From positions 62,001 to 126,000 of the forward strand of contig NZ_NJNQ01000002.1 of assembly GCF_002742445.1 (NCBI RefSeq): 64,000 nt of DNA. Direction: 5' to 3'. The notes beneath the pieces are model-generated. The model made no database searches. It had not been told where the DNA came from and saw only the letters and a program-made list of their open reading frames with translations. This DNA comes from Bifidobacterium sp. N4G05. GTDB lineage: Bacteria > Actinomycetota > Actinomycetes > Actinomycetales > Bifidobacteriaceae. The position numbers and the translations under genes were made by a program. Position 1 is the stretch's first letter. Each line of letters starts with the position of its first letter. Below are positions 54,201 to 61,445 of this stretch, one piece after another.

Positions 54201-54262
54201 CCACCATCGATGGAAAAAGCAAGCCGTGGGTGAGAGGCTTGGCCTATTACGCCAATCGCTAG
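48233..54262 (+). CDS. fn3: Giant cell-surface protein with Ig-like and fibronectin type III domains
   Basis: A 2009-residue single-pass protein. A basic head and a membrane helix (about 37-58, PIIMLLLLLGIIAGAFIVHSV) put the rest outside. A beta-propeller-like stretch (60-400) precedes repeated Ig/cadherin-like domains. Several carry Asp/Gly-rich loops such as FSDPDGDPLTL near 540 and GIDADGDDVQL near 926. Two clear FN3 domains follow at about 1492-1585 and 1586-1685. The last 300 residues are less regular and end in a Pro/Asp/Ser linker without LPxTG. In B. longum a two-FN3 fragment of the equivalent protein has been reported to bind TNF-alpha. It is co-oriented with the kinase gene 105 bases upstream. 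Confidence 0.92.
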   Translation: MGKRKNAANQSAQSYERQLRFGSMMRKLLLPSGSRRWITPIIMLLLLLGIIAGAFIVHSVTQRHVQLDDGTVWITSLKDRKAARFNAKNKDVNAGVSSAASRFDVAQHNGSTVISEGTKASNIAASTISETGNTAIKTDIETIVGGDTAAFINVKTGNVWVGSASDVKSVNPTTDKPNMKLGSGGKIALTHDGTVYGYRASDGAVLSLDGPQGTNEQTDTIKGAPHAESFTVIGATPVVAAKSTVYWPQGSAAINLQGDMTLQTPSTDGKQNGWVAVATPRGLATVNLSTKKTSETPNSGKGEAAQPVSTGGCVFAAWAQKANNYAKACSADGSDTTFDTLTNINATSELIFRTNHRLVILNDVVNGNVWNPQESTKVIKIQWNKVETKQSKQQEQNNDGANNQHNFSKTCSSQSGQIKAEDDLLGARTGSQQILDVLRNDEQTDCSVLRITSVSAPDGANISVSPVYDGRYLQLDASAAAEGSVSFSYEISDGRGQTSNANVNLTLVGNDDNAPQQTDTPPEIDVEQGATYTTNALGSFSDPDGDPLTLVSATPQNTDQVTVSTRADGQLVFNAGSMSSGRASIEVTVSDGQQTGTGMVYFSVKPANTLAAVIDPVVKQTTPDARTTVSLKQYVHGTSAEPTQLTAVETPSGASTAMNATDMSFTFSAANPGTYYVPYTITQGTIPMTGLARIEVQAATGDSAKPIAANDVALLGADNTAIVEPLANDVDPMGGVLSVTNVTADAASGIKTGVVSNKRVYITARQVPTEPVQIKYSVANAAGTSTGVIVLQPPALTTSNSIPKADNITTQVRTDGIVSIDVLDHVTYSDGTTVNLQNDLQYDKSTFKGLVFVSGNTVRYQASDQTGSFPVTYTIKDNLGNAASATITINVHQKDAENKAAPTPSDVEAQVAAGQKVQIPITLTGIDADGDDVQLLGLGNKAPTLGRICEVGATYLVYEAYADSAGTDTFSYAVEDWTGQRSQAQIRVGVFTSGTDSGVYARDDEITLRPNTAATVPVAQNDISGDSTDLTVSEDVESQDISNVTVVDNALAFTTPQQAGTYYVVYTVKDKAGLSGTATLTVNIDGNATIEPPTAYDYRVPSSATIDKKSVDVDVSQWIANPSGSADELHVAVDDSATDHAHVKGGDKSTTITVELTDEARAVPYTVTNTTYDITSTAFIQVPAYGVFPPALRPKAPALKVNARETITINIADYVRVGAGKTAYVDGADSVSATKAADGDLYVNDQTLKFTAPKDYSGPASITFTAVDGKRDKNNKVKIINSAVLTLPITVIGRDAPAPTFSSPTIDVVAGESATTIDLTALTHSASDLYDDEKQYTYSGGADSDQVSAKVSSNGKLTVSADKTTSPGTTVSVPISIQYSKGTVNAGVTVRVTTSNRPLARINAKTVKVKAGSSEEVNLLADAYNPFPDSALTVTGCTSDGASKLTVDCPSNGVVSISAASDIGSSINKVIVNVRDATNTKEREVTGTISVSVMDKPDAPLLSPIAGDPQDGAVNLSWTAGSSNGSPISEYKVTWNGDGSGEKSCGSVTSCQITGLKNGKTYSFKVQAKNEVGWSKESNSVEGTPDKLPDAPTDVKAEAGRNTVVVTWKAPEGNFSAVDGYEVTLNGSNIANPTQKVEGTSFTFKFDDNAITNGASYTATVKAHNKMNWSQPSAVSNAVSPWGKPDKPTISAVQNGDKIVVSGRINDARNSKYQSITVSIRDEDRSVETNATDYSVEFDIKNEWYYKETKPTITVVTERSGSSSSETSVSPFTAVDPPTNVKLELSNNTCVATWSKKGRVTGFVVRAKDYYNADLHENRAEWPLSGNWSTCDTVNVQQYFIDTSHISTPETANSNTVGNKIKAEITTMPTLSWDANDTNLIKVAGGSVKTWNQIGSYSFVFTGGGKTYEIPWAQGTSQLNAEKLPTGVDYTWKFKVTGPDPALNNEADGSTIKDSDRYNGPTPDPKPDSNPDQSGSGQSDAPTASSVALSTIDGKSKPWVRGLAYYANR

Positions 54263-54343
54263 CCGGTATGGCAATCTCGACGAACAATCCAATATCGACA
54301 ACCAATCATCAATACGACCAATAGAAGCAAGCAAGGAGCACCC

Positions 54344-55684
54344 ATGAGCAACGAAAACGATGACGACGCCACCCAGCTGGGTTCCATCGGGCACCATATG
54401 AACAAGCCGCAACAGCCTGGCAATCCGCAGATGCGCCCCGCATTCCAAGCTCCAAGCCTGCCGACGCATCCGCAGAAGCAAAGCGGCGACGATGAAGACA
54501 CCGTGCTCAGCGCATACAACGCAACGCCCTCCAGGCCTGCAATGCCTACGGTTCCAACAACGCACCCCATGAAGGCGCAACCGGCACAGCCGGTGCAGAT
54601 GCAACAACCGTTGCCGCAATCGCAGCCAATTCCGGCAGCGGCACCACGCCAATTCCCGCAGGCCACAACATCGCAAGCCAAGCCCGCGCAGCCAGCCGCA
54701 ACCTCGTCCATGATGTCCGCGCCACAGGCCGACATCACCGAATTCCACAACCAGTTCGCCAAACTGGTCGACAGCGTCTCCCAGGTCGTGGTCGGCAAGG
54801 AACAACCGATCCGCCAATGCGCCACCGCCATGATTGTCGGCGGCCACATTCTGTTTGAAGACAACCCCGGAACAGGCAAGACGCAGCTGGCCCGAGGCCT
54901 CGCCAACTCCATCGACATGTCGTTCAAGCGCATCCAGTTCACTCCGGATCTGCTGCCTTCCGACGTGGTCGGCGTAACCTACTACGACCAAAAGAACGGC
55001 GAATTCGAATACCGCGAAGGCCCGATTTTCGCATCCATCGTGCTTGCCGACGAAATCAACCGAGCCTCGCCGAAAACACAGTCCGCGCTGCTCGAGGTCA
55101 TGGAAGAGCAGAAAGTCACCGTCGACGGCGAAACCCACGCGGTACCGCAGCCTTTCATGGTCATCGCCACCCAGAACCCCATAGAACAGCTCGGCACCTA
55201 CAAACTACCGGAAGCGCAGATGGATCGTTTCCTCATCAAAACAACCATCGGCTATCCGAGCCATGACGTGAGCGTGAGCATTCTCAAGCAGGTCAACGTC
55301 ACCGACCGTGCATCCACCGTACATGCGGTGCTCACCGGCAACGACGTGCTGCGCATGCGTGCCATCAGCGAAACCGTGCATCTTGACGACGCGATCCTCG
55401 AATACATCGTGCGCTTGGTGGAAGCGACGCGCCACAACGAACGCATTCAAGTCGGATCGTCCATGCGCGGCGCACTCGCGCTGACCCGATGCGCCCGTGT
55501 GTGGGCGGCGTCCAACAATCGCGGATATGTGGTGCCCGACGATGTGAAGCAGCTGGCTGTCGCCGTGCTCGCGCACCGCATCACGCTCACCGCGGAGGCC
55601 ACGTTCGCCGGATCCACCCCCGAACTGATGATCGAACAGATCCTCGAAAACGTACCTGCACCGACCGTAGGCGCCACCGTCTGA
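54344..55684 (+). CDS. MoxR-family AAA+ ATPase with disordered Thr-motif N-terminus
   Basis: A 446-residue cytoplasmic ATPase likely to remodel its cluster partners. The AAA+ module spans about 130-440: Walker A EDNPGTGKTQ (172-181), Walker B VLADEINR (D236, E237), and MoxR-type sensor NPIEQLGTYKLPEAQMDRF. The first 125 residues are Pro/Gln/Ala-rich and disordered, and contain two acidic Thr motifs, DDDATQLGS (T10) and DDEDTVLSA (T53). They resemble kinase phosphosites read by FHA domains, and near copies occur in the FHA protein at 60666. AAGGAG lies before the ATG. MoxR-DUF58-transglutaminase is a widespread trio. Confidence 0.94.
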   Translation: MSNENDDDATQLGSIGHHMNKPQQPGNPQMRPAFQAPSLPTHPQKQSGDDEDTVLSAYNATPSRPAMPTVPTTHPMKAQPAQPVQMQQPLPQSQPIPAAAPRQFPQATTSQAKPAQPAATSSMMSAPQADITEFHNQFAKLVDSVSQVVVGKEQPIRQCATAMIVGGHILFEDNPGTGKTQLARGLANSIDMSFKRIQFTPDLLPSDVVGVTYYDQKNGEFEYREGPIFASIVLADEINRASPKTQSALLEVMEEQKVTVDGETHAVPQPFMVIATQNPIEQLGTYKLPEAQMDRFLIKTTIGYPSHDVSVSILKQVNVTDRASTVHAVLTGNDVLRMRAISETVHLDDAILEYIVRLVEATRHNERIQVGSSMRGALALTRCARVWAASNNRGYVVPDDVKQLAVAVLAHRITLTAEATFAGSTPELMIEQILENVPAPTVGATV

Positions 55685-55776
55685 AACGTATACCCGACAC
55701 AGCTGCACACTGCACGCGCAGCACGACAGAAGCGCACAACCGCACGAAACGTTCGCAAACCCCCGAAAGGTCAAGT

Positions 55777-55830
55777 ATGCGACAATCCAAAACCATGCAA
55801 CGCAGGAGAACCATGCAACGCAGGAGAACC
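55777..55830 (+). repeat. 18-bp repeats carrying AGGAG-ATG at the DUF58 start
   Basis: Three 18-base units run from 55777. The second and third are identical (ATGCAACGCAGGAGAACC), and each supplies an AGGAG 4 bases before the next ATG (55813, 55831). A change in copy number would keep frame and alter the basic head MQRRRT and the number of start sites. Confidence 0.75.
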
Positions 55831-57015
55831 ATGCAACGATCCCTGCGACGCATCAAGCATCGCATCAAACGACTGGTCACCTCATATGTGTCACCACTCG
55901 GATGGGCAGTAGCCGGACTCACCATCGCCTCGCTCATAGCGTTCACGATCCTCGGATGGCATGAACTGCTGGCCATGGCGATCATATTCGTCTGCATGAT
56001 GGTCGCCGCCATCATGCTGTCGCTCGGCAACACGTCGTTCACTGCCACCATAGACGTGTCCAGAAGGCGAGTCACCGTGTCAGACACCGTGAAAGTCGAC
56101 GTGTGCGTCGACAATCCGGGACACACGCCAACCACATCCGCACGAGGCGACCTGTCCATCGGCGACAATCACGAACGATTCTCCATCCCCATGCTCACCG
56201 CTGGCCAATCACACCAAACAACCGTGGAATTCGCCGCCGTCTCCCGCGCGGTGTTGCCGGTCGGACCGCTTTCCATACGCAAAGGCGACCCATTCGGACT
56301 CGTACGGCACGAAAAGAAACTCGCCGACCAAATCAACGTGTTCATCCACCCGCAAACCGTCATGCTGAACACACTCAACGCCGGAATTCCGCGAGACTTC
56401 GAAGGTCAGCCCAGCGGCGAAATCGTCGACGACGACCTCGACTTCTACGGACTGCGCGAATACGAGCCGGGCGACGACGTGCGCAACGTGCACTGGCTCA
56501 GCTCCGCAAAAACGGGAGCACTGATGATCCGCCAATACGAAGCAACCCGACGTACCAACACCGCATTGACCATCAGCGTGAACCCAGACGACTACCTCAG
56601 CTCCGACGAATTCGAACTGGCGGTATCCGTCCACGCATCCATCGGCGTGCAATGCCTGCTCCAAAACCGCCCGGTAACCTCCCATGCGGGAAACGAACAC
56701 GCCACGCCATGCAACTCCACGGAATTCCTCGACGGATGCAGCGCCATTACCCCCGACATCAACGACAATCCGAACCTCGCACAAACCACCCTCGCCCACG
56801 CCTCCGACTCATCGTTCTACTACATCACCGTCGGCAGGCTCAAAAGCATCGACGAGATCAAACACATAGCGCTCGCGCTCCCCCGATCAGCAACCTGCGT
56901 GGTACTGCAAACCGCCATCGGGCAACCACGCGCCATCAAACAATACGCCGACTTCACCCTGGCGACCGTAGGAAACCTAGACGATCTTCCAATGATCATG
57001 GGGGTACTGGCATGA
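55777..57015 (+). CDS. DUF58 membrane protein
   Basis: A 412-residue partner of MoxR. After a very basic head, two membrane segments (about 40-85, GWAVAGLTIASLIAFTILGW and LAMAIIFVCMMVAAIM) precede a soluble domain. The DUF58 hallmark is DFYGLREYEPGDDVRNVHW followed by SSAKTGALMIRQYE. The ATG at 55777 has GAAAGG 6 bases upstream. Further in-frame starts lie in an 18-bp repeat. The stop overlaps the next start (ATGA). The biochemical role of DUF58 is not established; it often has a von Willebrand-like fold. Confidence 0.92.
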   Translation: MRQSKTMQRRRTMQRRRTMQRSLRRIKHRIKRLVTSYVSPLGWAVAGLTIASLIAFTILGWHELLAMAIIFVCMMVAAIMLSLGNTSFTATIDVSRRRVTVSDTVKVDVCVDNPGHTPTTSARGDLSIGDNHERFSIPMLTAGQSHQTTVEFAAVSRAVLPVGPLSIRKGDPFGLVRHEKKLADQINVFIHPQTVMLNTLNAGIPRDFEGQPSGEIVDDDLDFYGLREYEPGDDVRNVHWLSSAKTGALMIRQYEATRRTNTALTISVNPDDYLSSDEFELAVSVHASIGVQCLLQNRPVTSHAGNEHATPCNSTEFLDGCSAITPDINDNPNLAQTTLAHASDSSFYYITVGRLKSIDEIKHIALALPRSATCVVLQTAIGQPRAIKQYADFTLATVGNLDDLPMIMGVLA

Positions 57016-59546
57016 GCACCGCAGGATTCAGCAAACACAGCATCAACGCCAATACCGGCGAAACCCGCGCCGATCACACCACCGGATTCGGCAACACCTT
57101 CACCGAATCATCCACCGGCACCTTCACGGAAACAGGCACCGGAACAGGCTCATGGGCCGACTCCACACACTCCGCCATCTGGATGTCACGAGACGGCAAA
57201 TCGCAAGTCCTTCCCTACTTACACCGACCACGCGCCTCGCAATACGCAAGCTTGCTCGTAGCAGCCCTGCTCACCCTCGCCGCAGCCAGCAACCTCATCG
57301 ACGTCTACGGATCAGCCGCATCCTGGGCCCTCGCCGCCATTCCAGCCACCATCATCGGATCACTCGTGGCGCTCGCAGGCACGGTTCCCGCGCTCCGCCT
57401 CTGGTGGCAGATACTGTTCACGGCCGTCGCGCAACTGGTTGTCGGCCCGGTTCTGTTCCTCAACGACACCACCATCACACACTTCATCCCAACCCTGCGT
57501 ACGCTTACGCAAGGTTGGATGCAGATGCTTGGCTCCTTCAAATTCATTCTGTCGGTCGAGCCTCCAACCGGTACCGCGGACGGCTGTCTGCTTGCCGTAT
57601 GGACCATCTGCCTGTGGTTCGCGCTGCTCACCGGTATTTTCGCAGTGACGGAAGATGGACGATTCACCATGATCGCCATCATTCCCGTCATCGCCAATCT
57701 TGCGATCTGTGCATTGCTCGGCTCATCTTCCGGCTATTACCGCATATTCGTCGGCATCGCGATGGCGCTTGTGCTCGTGATTTGGATCAGTGCACGTTGG
57801 AAATTACTGGAATTGGGACGTTGGATCAGTTCCGTGGTAATCGTGGTTGTTTCCATCGCATTGGCGATCGGAGGATGCCTTGCCGTCGGCCAGGACCGCA
57901 CCATTCTGCGCGACCATTACGATCCGCCGCTCAGCCCGTACGATTACACAAGCCCGTTGAGCGGCATGCGTTCGTACATCAAAAACAGCAAGGACGATGT
58001 GCTCCTCACCGTTCAAAACCTGCCCGCAGGATCGGGCGTGCGGCTAGCGGTCATGGACCGTTTCGACGGCAACGTATGGAACCTGTCCGATTCCGCCATG
58101 TCATCGGACTCCTCCAACTACCATCGTGTCGGCACCTCTATCACCAACAACGCCGAAGGCAAGAAATTCACCGCAACATTCACCGTGAACAAAGGCCTGA
58201 GCGACTACTGGCTGCCCATGGCCGGAGCCGCATCGAGCGTGACCTTCGACAACAGCGAAAACGCCGACTCGTTCTATTACAACAGCGACACCATGTCGGC
58301 CATCTACCCTTCACGCACTTCCGAAGGCCTCACCTACACGGAAACCGGCATCATGCCAACAGTTCCCACCGACAAGCAAATCGTCAAAGCCAATGCAGCC
58401 TCCATCAGCCAGCCAAAAGCCGAAGACGTGCCCGATTGTGTGGACAAACTCGCCACAGCCATCGCCGGCGGCCAATCCAAAGGCGGCGAAGCAGCCCAGG
58501 CCATCGCCGAAAAACTCAAGGAATCAGGCTGGTTCTCGCACGGCTTGAGCGGCGATTACCCGTCTACCGCCGGCCACGGCAACTACCGTATCGACCAGCT
58601 GCTCGCCGGAACGGCCATGGTCGGAGACAGCGAACAATACGCCTCCGCAATGGCACTCATGGCGCGCAGCCTGGGACTTCCAAGCCGAGTGGTGCTTGGA
58701 TTCCTACCAAAAGATGATGAAGGCGACATCAGCGAAAACCGCACTGAAAAACAAGGGAAAAACACCGTCATCGAATTCACCGGCAACGACGTGACCGCAT
58801 GGGTGGAAATCAAACTGGACGGCTACGGCTGGGTGGCGTTCTACCCGACGCCGAAGGAAACCAAAGTCCCCGACGAAAACCAGAACCTCACCCCACCGAA
58901 CCCGCAGAATCTGGTGCGTCAGCCCCCAGTACCCCTCACCGACCCGCTGCGCGACGATAACCAAGCCAAAGGCAGGTCCTCAATCGGCGGAAGCATGGCT
59001 GACGAAACGTCAACCAACCTCTTCTGGCAGCATTTCGGCAGAATCGCAAGAAAAGTAGCCATCTACGGAAGCCCCCTGTGGACGCTGCTCATCGTATGCG
59101 GCCTCCTGCTCGCTATCAAAGCGATCGCATTGGCACGGTCAAGAAAACACGGCAGCGCGCAACAGCGAGTGGCAGCAGGATGGCAATCCGTGGCGGCGCT
59201 CGCCCGGCAAAGCGGACTTGACATTCAAGGCACGCGCAGCGAACAGGCGGTCTCCATCGCAAGCCAGATGGATATTTCCAGTGAAACGTTGCTTGCCTTG
59301 AGCACACAAGCCGATTACGCGACCTTCTCCGGTAATACCGTCAACGAGGAGCATGTGCAGCAGTATTGGCGCGATATTGAGCAGGAACGCCAGTACATGC
59401 TCAAGTCATTGCCGACATTGCGCAGATGGCGTGCCAAGCTTTCGCTTGCCGACGTTTTCCATTTTCAAGGCAAACGCGGCGCGAGCGACGATTCAGCGAA
59501 TAACGCAGCGGATACGGCAACCAATATTTCGGATGACAACGATTGA
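57012..59546 (+). CDS. Membrane transglutaminase-like protein (TgpA type) lacking the catalytic triad
   Basis: An 844-residue protein. A Thr/Ser/Gly-rich N-terminal tail (about 10-55) is followed by roughly six membrane helices (78-300), an extracytoplasmic domain (300-680), a last helix near 686-706 and a cytoplasmic tail. The fold-defining motifs are recognisable but the triad is not: the Cys position is S540 (GDSEQYASAM), the His position T595 (VTAWVE) and the Asp position Y611 (FYPTP). It is therefore probably a non-catalytic scaffold or binding protein. Translation is coupled to DUF58 by ATGA. Reading frames extending further upstream, inside DUF58, are not part of it. Confidence 0.9.
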   Translation: MSTAGFSKHSINANTGETRADHTTGFGNTFTESSTGTFTETGTGTGSWADSTHSAIWMSRDGKSQVLPYLHRPRASQYASLLVAALLTLAAASNLIDVYGSAASWALAAIPATIIGSLVALAGTVPALRLWWQILFTAVAQLVVGPVLFLNDTTITHFIPTLRTLTQGWMQMLGSFKFILSVEPPTGTADGCLLAVWTICLWFALLTGIFAVTEDGRFTMIAIIPVIANLAICALLGSSSGYYRIFVGIAMALVLVIWISARWKLLELGRWISSVVIVVVSIALAIGGCLAVGQDRTILRDHYDPPLSPYDYTSPLSGMRSYIKNSKDDVLLTVQNLPAGSGVRLAVMDRFDGNVWNLSDSAMSSDSSNYHRVGTSITNNAEGKKFTATFTVNKGLSDYWLPMAGAASSVTFDNSENADSFYYNSDTMSAIYPSRTSEGLTYTETGIMPTVPTDKQIVKANAASISQPKAEDVPDCVDKLATAIAGGQSKGGEAAQAIAEKLKESGWFSHGLSGDYPSTAGHGNYRIDQLLAGTAMVGDSEQYASAMALMARSLGLPSRVVLGFLPKDDEGDISENRTEKQGKNTVIEFTGNDVTAWVEIKLDGYGWVAFYPTPKETKVPDENQNLTPPNPQNLVRQPPVPLTDPLRDDNQAKGRSSIGGSMADETSTNLFWQHFGRIARKVAIYGSPLWTLLIVCGLLLAIKAIALARSRKHGSAQQRVAAGWQSVAALARQSGLDIQGTRSEQAVSIASQMDISSETLLALSTQADYATFSGNTVNEEHVQQYWRDIEQERQYMLKSLPTLRRWRAKLSLADVFHFQGKRGASDDSANNAADTATNISDDND

Positions 59547-59725
59547 AACGTCAGCAAAATCGGAGATCATGAGGATATCGTCGATTTGCAGGAAGGCACA
59601 TTGCAGACGTTGCGAACCGTTCAATAACGCGCATGTTCCCGCAATGGCAAGCGTCGATGATTAGATTGCCGCTTTGTTCTCAGCGCATTCAATACAATAT
59701 TTACAGATCACGAGATAAGGAGACC

Positions 59726-60475
59726 ATGATGGTCGATTTCGATACCGCGGCCGCAGCTGTGCAGGATCCGAACGCAGATCCCGTGCTCTTGGCGAAAATC
59801 GCTTACGAAAATCCAGAATTCGGCGCGAATGTGGTTGCCAATCCGCGTGCGTACCCTGGTCTGAAACGTTGGGTCGCTCAATTCGGCGATGAACGCGCAC
59901 GCCAGCAGCTGGTCGCATTGGGGTGGCCGGTTCCGCAGGAAGGCGTTATGCAGAGGAATACCGAAACCGTTCCGGAACAGGCACAGCAATCCCAAACGCA
60001 AGCGCAGTATCAGCAGCCGCGGCAATCGTCGGACGTGCAGCATCAGATGCAATACCAGCCGCCGGCAACCGACCAATACCAGCCTGAATCGTTCATGGAA
60101 GCGCCGGCATCGAATATGGCGAACGACGTTTCAACGGAATATGTCGACCCGTACACTAATCCAGCGGATTTGTCGGAAGTAGCCGATTATTCTTCGGCCC
60201 AGCCGCAATATGACGGGCAGCAGTACGCGGAGCCGTACACGGACAACGCCCAGCACGCCATGCAGCCGCAGGAACCGGCCGCATCGAATAGCGGTTTTAC
60301 CGCGGAATTGGCCATGACCACGCAAGACAAGATGCTGATGGCCCAAATCGCGAGCGAGGCTCCGGAGCTGCACCCCTTCCTCGCACGCAATCCGAATATC
60401 TACCCGGATCTGCTTGACTGGCTTGCCAATCTCAATGATTCCGCCGTCAACGCGGCCATCCGCCTGCGCCAGTAG
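59726..60475 (+). CDS. Variant leucine-rich-repeat protein with two terminal repeats and a Gln/Pro-rich centre
   Basis: A 249-residue soluble protein. Similar blocks lie at both ends: DPVLLAKIAYENPEFGANVV.NP..YPGLKRWVAQ (18-52) and DKMLMAQIASEAPELHPFLARNPNIYPDLLDWLA (about 195-235), which I read as LRV-type helical repeats. The middle is Gln/Pro/Tyr/Ala-rich and disordered. AAGGAG lies just before two tandem ATGs (59726 and 59729). TACAAT at 59690-59695 may be a -10 element of its own promoter. Function unknown; it could be a scaffold for the cluster's kinase or FHA protein. Confidence 0.85.
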   Translation: MMVDFDTAAAAVQDPNADPVLLAKIAYENPEFGANVVANPRAYPGLKRWVAQFGDERARQQLVALGWPVPQEGVMQRNTETVPEQAQQSQTQAQYQQPRQSSDVQHQMQYQPPATDQYQPESFMEAPASNMANDVSTEYVDPYTNPADLSEVADYSSAQPQYDGQQYAEPYTDNAQHAMQPQEPAASNSGFTAELAMTTQDKMLMAQIASEAPELHPFLARNPNIYPDLLDWLANLNDSAVNAAIRLRQ

Positions 60476-60527
60476 CAAATAGCCGGTCAGCAAGCGCCAG
60501 TTGGCAGGTAGCGAATCGCAATAGTCA

Positions 60528-60567
60528 AGAAGGGCTGTATGCGCATCCTCACGTGTACAGCCCTTCT
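60528..60567. terminator. Bidirectional terminator between the LRV and FHA genes
   Basis: AGAAGGGCTGTA pairs with TACAGCCCTTCT (12 bp) around a 16-base loop between convergent genes. T-rich sequence follows on the plus strand (TCTTCTACTC). Confidence 0.8.
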
Positions 60568-60665
60568 TCTACTCTCGACATCGTTCATTGTCGCGCCGTC
60601 ATTTCAGTCATCCCAAACCTTGCGGTTTGACGGCATACTTGGTGATGCGCAAAACAACGTTTCAA

Positions 60666-61235
60666 TCAGCGCTGCTCGAACGTGAAGAACTGGTCTCCGA
60701 TACGAACCGTGCAAGGTGCCTCAAACTTCATCGGCTTGTGCTCGACCTTGGTCTCCTCATTGTCTCGAATAAGGTACGTGCCATTAAGCGATCCATAATC
60801 CTCAATCCATAACGTGCCATCCTGATCGAAGCTGATCGCCGCATGATTACGTGAAATCGTACGCGTCGAATCCTCCAATTTCACGGATTTAGCACCTTCC
60901 GGCACTTCAACGGACGGTTTGCGTCCCAGCAGCACGCCCATGTCGATAATCACTTCCTGACCGGTCTGCTCATTGTAAAGCGTGTATTCCAGCTTCGGCT
61001 GCTTCATGGTGAATGCCGAAGACAGCACCGTGCCATCCCAATCGATATCATCATCGTTGGCCGGTTCGTCATTGACCGACTCGTCATTGGTTGGTTCCAG
61101 CGAAACGGAAACCTGTTCCATCAGCTGAGATTGCGCCATTCCAGGCATTGCAGAATCGGCGAAGGAAGACATTACGGTGGCGTCATCGTCGTACCAGCCT
61201 GGTTCGGGCGGCGGCGGATATGGAAGGAAGCTCAT
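60666..61235 (-). CDS. FHA-domain protein with N-terminal Thr phosphomotifs (GarA-like layout)
   Basis: A 189-residue cytoplasmic phosphothreonine reader. The FHA domain (about 98-185) has the binding residues G104-R105, S128-R129-N130-H131 and N151-G152. The N-terminal tail has two acidic Thr motifs, YDDDATVMSS (T20) and DWDGTVLSS (T69), so phosphorylated tail and own FHA domain could form a switch as in mycobacterial GarA. Start: ATG at 61235 (MSFLPYPPPP). TACAAT lies only 8 bases upstream, suggesting a leaderless or short-leader mRNA. An upstream frame to 61337 is rejected. It is convergent with the LRV gene. Confidence 0.9.
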   Translation of the reverse strand: MSFLPYPPPPEPGWYDDDATVMSSFADSAMPGMAQSQLMEQVSVSLEPTNDESVNDEPANDDDIDWDGTVLSSAFTMKQPKLEYTLYNEQTGQEVIIDMGVLLGRKPSVEVPEGAKSVKLEDSTRTISRNHAAISFDQDGTLWIEDYGSLNGTYLIRDNEETKVEHKPMKFEAPCTVRIGDQFFTFEQR

Positions 61236-61353
61236 GCCCTTATTGTAATTTGACGTTTGATTTTGCGATGGTGATATTCGCCCTGCAATACAGGCAGTTT
61301 CGTAATATGCCGACTGTTGGCATAATAATCGCAACAATCGTCTTTTTTCATTT

Positions 61354-61393
61354 AAAAATGGGGATCAGCTGTTTGAAGCCAATCCCCATTTTT
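61354..61393 (-). terminator. rpoC terminator
   Basis: AAAAATGGGGAT pairs with ATCCCCATTTTT around a 16-base loop; the stem ends in T5 in the minus-strand transcript. It lies 53-92 bases after the rpoC stop. Confidence 0.85.
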
Positions 61394-61445
61394 ATGTCTA
61401 TCGGATGATTTCAGACGTTATGTCGTTCCATCATCGTCTTTCGGA

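Noticed and set aside
57152-58717. 521-codon frame inside the transglutaminase-like gene, same strand
   Set aside because: Arg/His/Pro-rich out-of-frame translation; the overlapping frame has membrane helices and a start coupled to DUF58.
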